NCBI RefSeq assembly: GCF_923081025.1
Contig: NZ_CAKLPZ010000001.1
Span: forward strand, 806,001-870,000
Source of the DNA: Neolewinella maritima
GTDB taxonomy: Bacteria; Bacteroidota; Bacteroidia; Chitinophagales; Saprospiraceae
Direction: 5' to 3'
Length of the DNA stretch: 64,000 bases
Part shown: piece after piece, positions 33,183-42,159 of the stretch
How positions within the stretch are numbered: the first letter of the stretch is position 1
Layout of the letters: each line of letters begins with the position of its first letter
The notes under the pieces: model-generated
Seen by the model: only the letters and a program-made list of their open reading frames with translations
Databases searched by the model: none
What the model was told of the DNA's origin: nothing
Made by a program: the position numbers and the translations under genes

Positions 33183-33815
33183 ATGAAACTATCTCTCTAC
33201 ACCAGCGGCCTTTTACTGACCGTACTACTCACGTATTCGGGCTGCGACCTGGAGCGCCAGCGGCAGTTCGAATTCGATCCCGACATCGCCCCGCAGGTCA
33301 CCTTCAACATGACGGCCCTGGAATTCCTGCAGATGCATCCGGGTGACGACTTCTACTACCTCGACTCCGCCATCGCCCTCACCGGTATGGAGGCGGAGTA
33401 CTCCACCAACACGGACCCGCGCACCTACCTGCTGCTCAAGGATGCCGCGTTTACCGAAGGCGGCGAGATCCTGCAGCAGCTGAGCGGGGCTACCAGTACC
33501 TCCCTGGATTCCCTGGACGCCGACCAGATCGACCGGCTGCGCACCGTGCTGCGCTACCACATCATCGAGGCCTACATCGAGAACGGCTTCGACCCGCTGA
33601 ACGTCCTGTTCCAGGACTACTTCTTTCAGACCCTTGTACCGGGAGACGATGGCGTCATGACCATTAACCGCGACGACCGCTTCCGCCTGAACGTCAACCG
33701 CTCGGACGACCTGCAGGGTACCAAAAAGGGTGGCCGCATCGGAGAGCACAACTACATTTTCACTAACGGGGTGGCACACCTCACGACCGATAGCTACCGC
33801 AATGCGCGCTACTAA
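33183..33815 (+). CDS. FAS1-like lipoprotein of the SusCD operon
   Basis: A 210-residue lipoprotein starting MKLSLYTSGLLLTVLLTYSG with Cys21 (lipobox YSGC). The mature part resembles a fasciclin (FAS1) domain: FLQMHPGDDFYYLDSAIALTG, then TYLLLKDAAF and LRTVLRYHIIEAYI, with a late HNYIFTNGVAHLTT segment. FAS1 proteins mediate adhesion and protein or glycan contacts. It follows SusD by 11 bases and a terminator lies just after it, so it is the third member of the SusC-SusD transcript, a possible surface glycan-binding protein. The frame is open further upstream, but the ATG at 33183 has the lipoprotein signal. Confidence 0.75.
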   Translation: MKLSLYTSGLLLTVLLTYSGCDLERQRQFEFDPDIAPQVTFNMTALEFLQMHPGDDFYYLDSAIALTGMEAEYSTNTDPRTYLLLKDAAFTEGGEILQQLSGATSTSLDSLDADQIDRLRTVLRYHIIEAYIENGFDPLNVLFQDYFFQTLVPGDDGVMTINRDDRFRLNVNRSDDLQGTKKGGRIGEHNYIFTNGVAHLTTDSYRNARY

Positions 33816-33837
33816 TGACGTATGATCGAATGTTTTT

Positions 33838-33888
33838 GGCCCCCCATCCGCCCGACGCTTCATCCGGGCGGAAGGGGGGCGTTTTTTT
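33838..33888 (+). terminator. Intrinsic terminator after the SusCD-FAS1 genes
   Basis: GGCCCCCC-ATCCGCCCG pairs with CGGGCGGA-AGGGGGGC around a short ACGCTTCATC loop and is followed by seven T (33882-33888). It lies just downstream of the FAS1 stop and 14 bases before the sulfatase-GH78 start, so it splits the locus into an import part and an enzyme part. Confidence 0.85.
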
Positions 33889-33902
33889 AGGTACATTTCT
33901 CT

Positions 33903-36900
33903 ATGCCGCACCGCTTCCCCATACTCTTACTCCTCCTGTGGGCCGCCGCTGCCGTGCTCCCCGCGCAGCAGACCGAGCAGCCGAACATCATCTTTATCCT
34001 TACTGACGACCAGCGCTTCGATGCCATCGGCTACGTCGGTAATCCCCTGGCCACGACCCCGGAAATGGACCGCCTAGCCGAGCAGGGTACCTACTTCAAT
34101 CACGCGATGGTGACCACGCCGATCTGCGCGGCCAGTCGGGCCTCCATCCTTTCGGGGGTGTACGAGCGCACCCACCGCTTCAACTTTCAGACCGGCAACA
34201 TCCGCGAAGAATACCTGGCCGAAGCCTACCCCGCCGTGCTGCGGCAGGCCGGCTACCGCACGGGCTTCTACGGCAAGTACGGGATCCGCTACGATGGGGA
34301 AGACCGGCTCTTCGATGAGTACGAAACCTACGACCGCAACAATGCCTACCCCGACCGCCGGGGCTATTACTACAAAACACTCGACGGGGATACCGTGCAC
34401 CTCACCCGCTATACCGGGCAGCAGGCGCTGGACTTCGTAGACCGCCACGCCGATCGGGCGCAGCCCTTCTGTCTGAGTCTCAGCTTCAGTGCCCCCCACG
34501 CCCACGATCCGGCGGAAGACCAGTACTTCTGGCAGGCGGAGACGAATGACTTGCTTCCAGGGGATGTACCCGCACCCGCGCTCGCCGCCCAAAACTACTT
34601 CGATGCGTTGCCACAGCCCGTCCGCGACGGCTTTAATCGCCTACGGTGGACCTGGCGCTACGATACCCCCGAAAAGTACCAGCACAGCGTCAAGGGATAC
34701 TACCGCATGATCGCCGGCGTCGACCTGGAGATCGGAAAGCTGCGGAAGAAGCTGGCGGAAAAAGGACTGGACAAGAACACCGTCATCATCGTTATGGGCG
34801 ACAACGGCTATTTCCTAGGCGAGCGGCAACTGGCCGGCAAGTGGTTGATGTACGACAACTCCGTACGGGTGCCGCTCATCGTATACGACCCCCGGGTGCA
34901 GCAGCACCAGGACAGCGACGCCCTGGCCCTCAACATCGACGTGCCGGCCACCATCGTCGACCTGGCCGGACTGCCCGAACCCTCCTACTACCAGGGCACC
35001 AGTTTGCTGCCGATCGTGAACGGCAGGACCGGCGAGCTGCAACGCGACACCGCACTGATCGAGCACCTCTGGGAGTTCGAGCATATTCCGCCAAGCGAGG
35101 GGGTGCGGACGCAGGACTGGAAGTACTTCCGCTACCTGAACGACAAGGGTGCCGAGGAGCTCTACCACCTGGCCGAGGACCCTGCCGAGGCCGCCAACCT
35201 GGCGACCGACCCGGCCTACCGCGAAAAGCTACTGGAGTTTCGGCGGAAGACGGACGAACTGATCGCTACCTACAGCGACGACTATTCGGCTGCCCCGACG
35301 GGACTGTCCGTAGAGTACCTGCGGCAGCCCGCCGGTCTGCCGCTGCGCGATCCCGCGCCGGAGTTCGGCTGGGTGGTGCCGGACGGCTCCGGCGTGCAGG
35401 GGGCATACCAACTGTTAGTGGCATCCAGTAGGGAATTGATCGATAACAACGTCGGTGATGTATGGGACAGCAAGCGTGTGCAAGATGCTGCTTCGGTGGG
35501 CGTGGAATATGCCGGACCGCCCCTGCAGTCTGGCCAGACCTACTACTGGAAGGTGCGCATCTGGGACGATGTGAACCGCCTCACGGCCTACTCCGCCGCC
35601 CAGGAATTTATGGGGCCGACAACGGAGGAAGGGTTGGGCTACCTGACCACCGAGAACCGTTTTCAGATCGACACCATTCTGCCGGCCCTACGGGACGAGC
35701 GTGCCGGCGCGCTATTCTTCGATTTTGGTAAGGACGCCTTTGCTACTATGTCCCTCACCTATACGGCCCGCCGTCCGCACACGCTCACCGTATCGGTCGG
35801 TGAGCTGCTGAATGAGGAAGGGTTGATCAACCCCACACCGGGCGGCACCATCCGCTACGCACGGGTCGAACTGCCGGTGCGCCAGGGAACCCATACCTAC
35901 CTGCTGCCCCTGGTAGCGGACGAGCGCAACACCAAGCCCGCCGCGGCTCAGCTGCCGGACACTTTTCCCGTGCTACTGCCCTTTCGGTACGCCATGGTGG
36001 AAGGAGTGAAATATGGTGGACTACAGACCGTCACTCAATTGGTCTACCGCGGCTACTGGGACGATGCGGCCAGCCACTTCGAGAGTAGCGACAGTATCCT
36101 CAACCAGATCTGGGACCTATGCCGCTACACCATCAAGGCGACGACCTTCGCTGGTCTGTACGTAGACGGCGACCGCGAGCGCATCCCCTACGAGGCCGAC
36201 GCATACCTCAACCAGCTGAGTCACTATACGACCGACCGCGAGTACGCCATCGGGCGGCGCACCATCGAGTACTTCATGGAGCACCCCACCTGGCCCACCG
36301 AGTGGCAGCAGCACGTGGCCCTGATGTTCTACGCCGACTATATGTACACCGGCAATACCGAGCTCATCGCGCGCTACTACGAAGACCTGAAGTACAAGAC
36401 CCTCATCGGCCTGGTGGGCGACGATCACCTGGTGAGCTCTTCGCGCATTACGCCCGACTACATGCAAAAATTAGGCTTTTCCGATCCGGAGGCCGAGCTG
36501 CGCGACATCGTCGACTGGCCCCCCGCCGGCTGGAACAAATCGGATACTCCGGGCGAGCGCGACGGCTTCGTCTTTATGCCCAATAATACCGTCATCAACG
36601 CGCTCTTCTACCGCAATATGGAGATTATGGCGGAGTTCGCCGGTGCACTGGGTAAGCCCGGGGAGCAGCTCGAGTTCCAAGTACTTGCCCTGCAGGCTAA
36701 GCGGGCGGTCAACGAGAAGTTGTTCGACAAGGAGCGGGGCGTGTACGTAGACGGGGAGGGGACGGACCACGCCTCGGTACACGCCAATATGTTTCCGCTG
36801 GCCTTCGGTATGGTGCCGGAGGAGCACGTGCAGTCGGTAGGCGAGCACATCAGGAGCCGGGGTATGGCCGCCAGTGTATACGGCGCGCAGTACCTGATGG

Positions 36901-37403
36901 AGGCGCTCTTCAGGGCAGGCATGGCTGACTACGCCCTGGAGTTACTCACCAGCACCGACGACCGCAGCTGGTATAATATGATCCGCGAGGGCTCCACCAT
37001 GACCATGGAAGCCTGGGGCTATAAGTATAAGACCAACCTGGACCTCAATCACGCCTGGGGCGCGGTGCCGGCTAATATCATTCCGCGGCAGTTGTGGGGG
37101 ATTCAGCCTATGGTGCCGGGCTACGGGGTGGCTAGTATTCGTCCGCAGATGGGTACTCTCCGGCAGACCAGTATTACGGTACCTACGCTACGCGGGGAGA
37201 TCCGGGGCCAGTACGAGCACGTCAACGATCGCTACCAGTACTACACGCTGCACCTGCCGGGCAATATGGTCGGCGAGTTTTATCTCGATACCGACGAGAC
37301 GCAGACCGTCACGGTCAACGGGGAGCAGGTCAATCCGGCCTTCGGCTCGGTGCGCCTGGGGCCGGGGGAAAGTCGGGTGGAGGTGCGGGTAAATTCATTC
37401 TGA
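33903..37403 (+). CDS. Sulfatase-alpha-L-rhamnosidase fusion (S1 + GH78)
   Basis: A 1166-residue bifunctional enzyme with a signal peptide ([22 protein letters not shown]). The sulfatase half covers about residues 25-460: [12 protein letters not shown], formylglycine motif C75-A-A-S-R, and [16 protein letters not shown]. The second half is a GH78 rhamnosidase: a beta-sandwich entry ([13 protein letters not shown]), then the (alpha/alpha)6 barrel with [18 protein letters not shown] (catalytic region), [38 protein letters not shown] and the final beta domain. It would remove sulfate from sulfated rhamnose and then cleave alpha-rhamnosyl bonds. A sulfatase-GH78 enzyme of this kind is described in the ulvan locus of Formosa agariphila. 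It starts the enzyme part of the locus, behind the terminator. Confidence 0.93.
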   Translation: MPHRFPILLLLLWAAAAVLPAQQTEQPNIIFILTDDQRFDAIGYVGNPLATTPEMDRLAEQGTYFNHAMVTTPICAASRASILSGVYERTHRFNFQTGNIREEYLAEAYPAVLRQAGYRTGFYGKYGIRYDGEDRLFDEYETYDRNNAYPDRRGYYYKTLDGDTVHLTRYTGQQALDFVDRHADRAQPFCLSLSFSAPHAHDPAEDQYFWQAETNDLLPGDVPAPALAAQNYFDALPQPVRDGFNRLRWTWRYDTPEKYQHSVKGYYRMIAGVDLEIGKLRKKLAEKGLDKNTVIIVMGDNGYFLGERQLAGKWLMYDNSVRVPLIVYDPRVQQHQDSDALALNIDVPATIVDLAGLPEPSYYQGTSLLPIVNGRTGELQRDTALIEHLWEFEHIPPSEGVRTQDWKYFRYLNDKGAEELYHLAEDPAEAANLATDPAYREKLLEFRRKTDELIATYSDDYSAAPTGLSVEYLRQPAGLPLRDPAPEFGWVVPDGSGVQGAYQLLVASSRELIDNNVGDVWDSKRVQDAASVGVEYAGPPLQSGQTYYWKVRIWDDVNRLTAYSAAQEFMGPTTEEGLGYLTTENRFQIDTILPALRDERAGALFFDFGKDAFATMSLTYTARRPHTLTVSVGELLNEEGLINPTPGGTIRYARVELPVRQGTHTYLLPLVADERNTKPAAAQLPDTFPVLLPFRYAMVEGVKYGGLQTVTQLVYRGYWDDAASHFESSDSILNQIWDLCRYTIKATTFAGLYVDGDRERIPYEADAYLNQLSHYTTDREYAIGRRTIEYFMEHPTWPTEWQQHVALMFYADYMYTGNTELIARYYEDLKYKTLIGLVGDDHLVSSSRITPDYMQKLGFSDPEAELRDIVDWPPAGWNKSDTPGERDGFVFMPNNTVINALFYRNMEIMAEFAGALGKPGEQLEFQVLALQAKRAVNEKLFDKERGVYVDGEGTDHASVHANMFPLAFGMVPEEHVQSVGEHIRSRGMAASVYGAQYLMEALFRAGMADYALELLTSTDDRSWYNMIREGSTMTMEAWGYKYKTNLDLNHAWGAVPANIIPRQLWGIQPMVPGYGVASIRPQMGTLRQTSITVPTLRGEIRGQYEHVNDRYQYYTLHLPGNMVGEFYLDTDETQTVTVNGEQVNPAFGSVRLGPGESRVEVRVNSF

Positions 37404-37426
37404 GGGAACTAACTAAACGTATACGT

Positions 37427-38794
37427 GTGAGACTTACCATCATCTGCTTACTTCCCTTTATACTGCTACCCTTAGTTACGGTAAGTGGGCAGTCGATCGA
37501 ACCCGCGATGATCGATGAGAGCCTGGTGGCTACCGACGGTCTGTACTTCGCAGGGGAGCGCGGGACGGACTACCAGTTCGGATCGCGCATATCGGCGCAC
37601 GGGGATTGTATGGCGATCGTGAATGGCTTTGTATTCGTAAGCTGGTACCGGGGGGGGATGGACAGGCGTAACCTGATGCTTTCGCGCCGCCGGGTGGACA
37701 CACCGGAGGCAGAGTGGGTGACCATCGAGTTTCCCGACCGGCACATCGGCTACCGGGGGGATACGACGAAGGGTGACAGTCACAATACCGCGGCGGTGGC
37801 GGTGAGTATGATCGACAGTACGGTGCACCTGCTCTACGATATGCATGCGTACGATGCGGAGAACTTCCCCGACCACTACTTCAACTACCGGGTCACGGCG
37901 CCGGGTGCGGCCTTCGTGGCGGATGCGGACTTCACGCGGGAGCGCTTCAACGACCGACGCGATTACCTGGTCGAGGGGAAGAACTACGAGCGGACAACCT
38001 ATCCGGGCTTTGTGACCGATGCCCAGGGCCGGCTCATCGTGGGTTACCGACTCGGCGGTTCGGGCAGCGGCGAACACCTGTTGGCCGTCTACGACAGCAC
38101 GGGCTGGAACGAGTCGTTCAGCTGGGCGCAGGGCCGTATCCCGCTGCCCCACCGCTACAGCGTATACGGGAGTATGAAGATGGAGCAGGGGAAGCTGCAT
38201 TCGGGCTTCTCGATCCGCTACGCCGAGCGGGAAAAGTACGTGTACAATAGCGGACTATACTACGCCTACGCCCTGCCGCCCTACGGGCTCACCGACTGGT
38301 ACGACGTAGACGACCAGCCCATCCGGCTACCGATAGGGCGGGCGGACGCTGTTCAGCTTGCCACCCCCGCGGCGGACTACGGGACCGCCGAGCCTTCCAG
38401 AACTAGCTCCGGACCGGAATTTACCGTAAGCGGACGGGGTGACATTCACTTCATCACGACCGTCGACGGGCGAAATGTACACTACTGGCGACCTGCGGGC
38501 AGTCAGAGGTTTTCTTCCGCAGTGGGCGGAGTTATCCCCTCCGGAAAACTGTACAGTAGCGGCGACATCCTCATAGGCGTGGAGCTTTCCGACGGGCGCA
38601 TCCGGATCCGTACGGCCCCCGTAGGCACCAACGACTGGCAGACCGTATACACGAAGACCGATGGGCCGCAGTTCAGCCACTTTCGCTCCGAGCTGGTCGA
38701 CGGGCTGCTGTACGCTTACCTCCAGGAGCAGACCGGGGGGGATGCACGCCCGCTTTACCTCCAGATCTTCGATCTCAAGTTGACGCGCCAGTGA
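37427..38794 (+). CDS. BNR-4 beta-propeller lyase, probable ulvan lyase (PL24/PL25 type)
   Basis: A 455-residue secreted protein with a GTG start and signal peptide (MRLTIICLLPFILLPLVTVS-G-Q). It belongs to the BNR-4 propeller group: GDSHNTAAVAV (His119) and VHLLYDMHAY (His140) give the two His residues that in ulvan lyases of PL24/PL25 form the active site, with the expected spacing of about 20. HYFNYRV and YERTTYPGF follow. These enzymes cut the rhamnose-3-sulfate to glucuronate bond by beta-elimination, leaving an unsaturated uronate. The PL class is an inference from the motif and from the surrounding rhamnosidases and GH105. The next gene overlaps the stop (GTGA). Confidence 0.85.
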   Translation: MRLTIICLLPFILLPLVTVSGQSIEPAMIDESLVATDGLYFAGERGTDYQFGSRISAHGDCMAIVNGFVFVSWYRGGMDRRNLMLSRRRVDTPEAEWVTIEFPDRHIGYRGDTTKGDSHNTAAVAVSMIDSTVHLLYDMHAYDAENFPDHYFNYRVTAPGAAFVADADFTRERFNDRRDYLVEGKNYERTTYPGFVTDAQGRLIVGYRLGGSGSGEHLLAVYDSTGWNESFSWAQGRIPLPHRYSVYGSMKMEQGKLHSGFSIRYAEREKYVYNSGLYYAYALPPYGLTDWYDVDDQPIRLPIGRADAVQLATPAADYGTAEPSRTSSGPEFTVSGRGDIHFITTVDGRNVHYWRPAGSQRFSSAVGGVIPSGKLYSSGDILIGVELSDGRIRIRTAPVGTNDWQTVYTKTDGPQFSHFRSELVDGLLYAYLQEQTGGDARPLYLQIFDLKLTRQ

Positions 38795-41700
38795 AGTACA
38801 CCATCGTCATTGCATTACTCTGTATGCTTACCTGTGTGCGGCAGCCCGACGGGAAGGTGGCCACCTCAGCAGTGACCGTGCCACCCAGACCCCTGACCGA
38901 ACTAGAACGCAAATTTATCAACCCACCCGCCGCGGCCCGCCCGCGCACCTGGTACCACGTGATGAGCGGTAATATGTCGAAGGCCGGCATCACCAAGGAC
39001 CTGGAGAGTATGGCTGAGGTAGGTATCGGCGGGTTGCTGTTGTTCAATGTCACCCAGGGTATTCCGCTGGGAACGGTGACCTACGACTCCCCCGAGCACC
39101 ACGACATACTGACCCACGCCGCCGCCGAGGCCGAACGGCTGGGCCTCACCTTCGGCGTACACAACTGCGACGGCTGGTCGTCGAGCGGCGGACCCTGGGT
39201 GACGCCCGAGCAGTCGATGAAAATGGTGGTGTACCGCGATACCGTCGTGGGCGGGGGGCAGGTGGAGCTGCAGTTGCCGCAACCCACTATCCGCGAGGGC
39301 TTCTACCGCGACATTGCCACGATCGCCTATCCTGCCCTACGGACGGAGTACCGCGACCGCTATAACCAGGCCACCGTGACCGCTTCCGACCCGGCGGTCG
39401 ATCTGGCCACCGTTGCCAACGGACGTATCGACGCTGAGATCACCCTCCCCGGGGCGAAGCGCGACAGCAGCTGGGTACAGTTCAGCTATCCCATTGCGAA
39501 GTCCGTACGCTCGGCGCGTGCTGTATTTGCTGACCGGCACATCACGGCCACGCTCTATACCTCCCGTGACGGATGGACCTTCGTACCCGTCCGCCCGTTG
39601 ATGAAGGTGCGTACCGGCAAGGGTGAGTGGGCCGTAAACGATCACTTCGCTGCGGTGAGTAGTCGCTTTTTCCGGATCGTATTCGACGGCGAGGTCACGA
39701 TACGCGACGCCGAGCTGACCAGCAACTACTACTACCAAAACCCCCTCGGCCGCCTGGCGATCGCACGGACGGAGGATGCCGATCTCGGCCCTATCGGTAC
39801 GCCGCGGCCCGATCAAGTCATCGATCCGGCGACGATCCTTGTGCTTACAGACCAAGTCGTCGATGGCACACTCACCACGACCCTGCCGCCGGGCGACTGG
39901 ACGGTGATGCGCTTCGGCTACACCTCGACCGGGGCCTTCAACAATCCGGCCAGCGAAGAGGGTAGGGGGCTGGAGGTAGATAAACTCAGCCGGCCGGCCT
40001 TTAAGCTGCACTACGATAACTTCGTCAAGCAGGTCATCGACGAGGCCCGCCCCGTGGCGCCCATTGCCATGCAGTACCTCGAGATCGACAGCTACGAGAT
40101 GGGCGGACAGAACTGGACGGAGGGATTCGCCGAAGGCTTCCGGGAGCGCTACGGCTACGAGCTAATCGACTACCTACCGCTACTGGCGGGCCGCTTCGTG
40201 GGCAGTGCCGCCACTACCGAGGCCGTACTCGAAGACTACCGCCGGCAGATCAGCGACCTGATGACCGAGAACTACTTCGGCTACTTCGCCGAGCTGTGCG
40301 CCGCCGACGGAATGCAGGCGTACATCGAGCCCTACGGCTTCGGTCCGCTCAATGACCTGGCCGTGGGGGGAAAGGCCGACATTCCGATGGGGGAGTTCTG
40401 GATGAACCGGCCGATCACGCAGGTGCGGTCGGCCGTCTCCGCCGCCCACATTTACGGCAAGCCGGTGATCTCCGCCGAGTCATTTACCTCCACCCCCCAG
40501 ATCAACTGGAAGGGTAACCCCGCCATGGCAAAAACCTCCGGCGATGCGGGCTGGGCGCAGGGCATTAATGAGTTCATGTTCCACCGCTTCGTGCACCAGT
40601 CGAATACCCACGTCACACCGGGGCTGACCATGAACCGCTGGGGCTTCCACTTCGACCGTACGCAGACCTGGTGGACGAATGCCGGAGCCGACTGGTTTCG
40701 CTACATCGCCCGGGGCTCTTACCTGCTGCGGCAGGGCGTACCGGTGGCCGATCTGCTGGTCTTCGTGGGCGATGGCGCCCCCAATTCCACCTTCGACCGC
40801 GACGACTTTACCCCCGCCATACCCCGTAGCATTAATTACGACTGTATCAACGCGGAAGTACTCATCGACCGGATCAAGATCGTCGGCAACGAACTCGTGC
40901 TACCCGAAGGCACGACCTACCGGATGCTTGCCCTCCAGAATAGCGATAGGCTCACGCTACCCACTCTGCGCCGCTTAGCAGCGATCGCTCGCGCTGGCGT
41001 GCCGGTTTACGGAAGCGCACCCACGCGCCTCATCGGCTACGGACACGACACGCTGGCCAGGCAGGAGTTTGCCGAACTGGCCGAAGCCCTCGGTGACTTG
41101 CTCCAGCCGTACAACTGGGCACAGGCTACGCCCGATGCCACCTTCGCCGGCCGCGACGACATCGACTACGTGCACCGGCGTACCGAAGTGGGGGAGGACA
41201 TCTACTTCTTCTATAATGCCGATAGTACGGCGACAACCTACGACGTCACCTTCCGCAACACGGGTAAGCTGCCCGAACGTTGGAACCCCCTGGATGGAAG
41301 CAGACAGGAAGTGGGGCGGTACCGCAGGAGCGAAAGTATTACTGAAGTACGCCTCCCCCTCCAGGCCGGCGAGTCAGTTTTCGTAGTGTTCCGCCGGTCG
41401 GATAGCCTGGCCGTTTCGGTATTGCCCGGCACCCGCGTTCCCGCCGACGAGGCCCTTAGGTACTACCGTGGTTACGACGGGAAGTTGTACGTGAACATCG
41501 AACAGAGCGGTACCTATTCCCACGAGCTCAGCGACAGTAGCCGCGTAACTAGCACCGTAGAAGTGCCCGCCGCCCTGCCCGTCGACGGCCCCTGGCGGGT
41601 GACCTTTGACGCGGCGGGGGGCTACGGGGGGACGCTGCAATTTCCGCAACTAACCGACTGGAAGAACCATGCGATCGACAGCATTCGCTACTTCTCCGGT

Positions 41701-42159
41701 ACGGCTATCTACACTATGCAGATCGACGTACCGCGCGACCGCTTAGATCCGGACCTACGGGTGATCCTCGATTTGGGAGAGGTGCGCAACGTGGCCGAAG
41801 TGAGCATCAACGGTAAGTCTCTGGGGGTAAGCTGGATGCCGCCCTTCGAGCGCGACGTAACCGACTACCTGACGGCCGGCACGAATACGCTGTCCGTAGC
41901 CGTCACCAACCTCTGGGCCAACCGCCTGATCGGCGAGGAACGCTACCCCGACGACGCCTGGCCCGGGCTCGATGGTTACCGCCCTACTACCTCCATGCCC
42001 GCCTGGTTTACGAATAATGCGCCCCGACCCGCGGGACCCCGCACCACCTTTACTACCGGGCAGTTTTACGACGCCGACGATCCGCTGGAGCCCTCCGGCC
42101 TACTGGGCCCGGTGCGCCTCCGCTTCCAATGGGTACTGCCCCTAACGACCGACCGATGA
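38791..42159 (+). CDS. GH106 alpha-L-rhamnosidase
   Basis: A 1122-residue exported glycosidase starting at a GTG that overlaps the previous stop (GTGA, 38791-38794). The N-terminus MKYTIVIALLCMLTC is a lipoprotein signal. The GH106 TIM barrel starts with RTWYHVMSGNMSKAGITKDL, then LESMAEVGIGGLLLFNVTQG and GVHNCDGWSSSGGPW. SYEMGGQNWTEGF and PVISAESFTST carry conserved acidic residues. A C-terminal beta-sandwich with LDLGEVRNVAEVSINGKSLG and GTNTLSVAVTNLWANRLIG completes it. It should release alpha-L-rhamnose from ulvan-derived oligosaccharides and complements the GH78 domain. Family assignment is firm, exact linkage is not. Confidence 0.92.
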   Translation: MKYTIVIALLCMLTCVRQPDGKVATSAVTVPPRPLTELERKFINPPAAARPRTWYHVMSGNMSKAGITKDLESMAEVGIGGLLLFNVTQGIPLGTVTYDSPEHHDILTHAAAEAERLGLTFGVHNCDGWSSSGGPWVTPEQSMKMVVYRDTVVGGGQVELQLPQPTIREGFYRDIATIAYPALRTEYRDRYNQATVTASDPAVDLATVANGRIDAEITLPGAKRDSSWVQFSYPIAKSVRSARAVFADRHITATLYTSRDGWTFVPVRPLMKVRTGKGEWAVNDHFAAVSSRFFRIVFDGEVTIRDAELTSNYYYQNPLGRLAIARTEDADLGPIGTPRPDQVIDPATILVLTDQVVDGTLTTTLPPGDWTVMRFGYTSTGAFNNPASEEGRGLEVDKLSRPAFKLHYDNFVKQVIDEARPVAPIAMQYLEIDSYEMGGQNWTEGFAEGFRERYGYELIDYLPLLAGRFVGSAATTEAVLEDYRRQISDLMTENYFGYFAELCAADGMQAYIEPYGFGPLNDLAVGGKADIPMGEFWMNRPITQVRSAVSAAHIYGKPVISAESFTSTPQINWKGNPAMAKTSGDAGWAQGINEFMFHRFVHQSNTHVTPGLTMNRWGFHFDRTQTWWTNAGADWFRYIARGSYLLRQGVPVADLLVFVGDGAPNSTFDRDDFTPAIPRSINYDCINAEVLIDRIKIVGNELVLPEGTTYRMLALQNSDRLTLPTLRRLAAIARAGVPVYGSAPTRLIGYGHDTLARQEFAELAEALGDLLQPYNWAQATPDATFAGRDDIDYVHRRTEVGEDIYFFYNADSTATTYDVTFRNTGKLPERWNPLDGSRQEVGRYRRSESITEVRLPLQAGESVFVVFRRSDSLAVSVLPGTRVPADEALRYYRGYDGKLYVNIEQSGTYSHELSDSSRVTSTVEVPAALPVDGPWRVTFDAAGGYGGTLQFPQLTDWKNHAIDSIRYFSGTAIYTMQIDVPRDRLDPDLRVILDLGEVRNVAEVSINGKSLGVSWMPPFERDVTDYLTAGTNTLSVAVTNLWANRLIGEERYPDDAWPGLDGYRPTTSMPAWFTNNAPRPAGPRTTFTTGQFYDADDPLEPSGLLGPVRLRFQWVLPLTTDR

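Noticed and set aside
29159-33911. Long open frames antisense to the SusC, SusD and FAS1 genes
   Set aside because: They mirror GC-rich coding sequence on the other strand, show skewed Val/Gly/Gln-rich composition and match no family.
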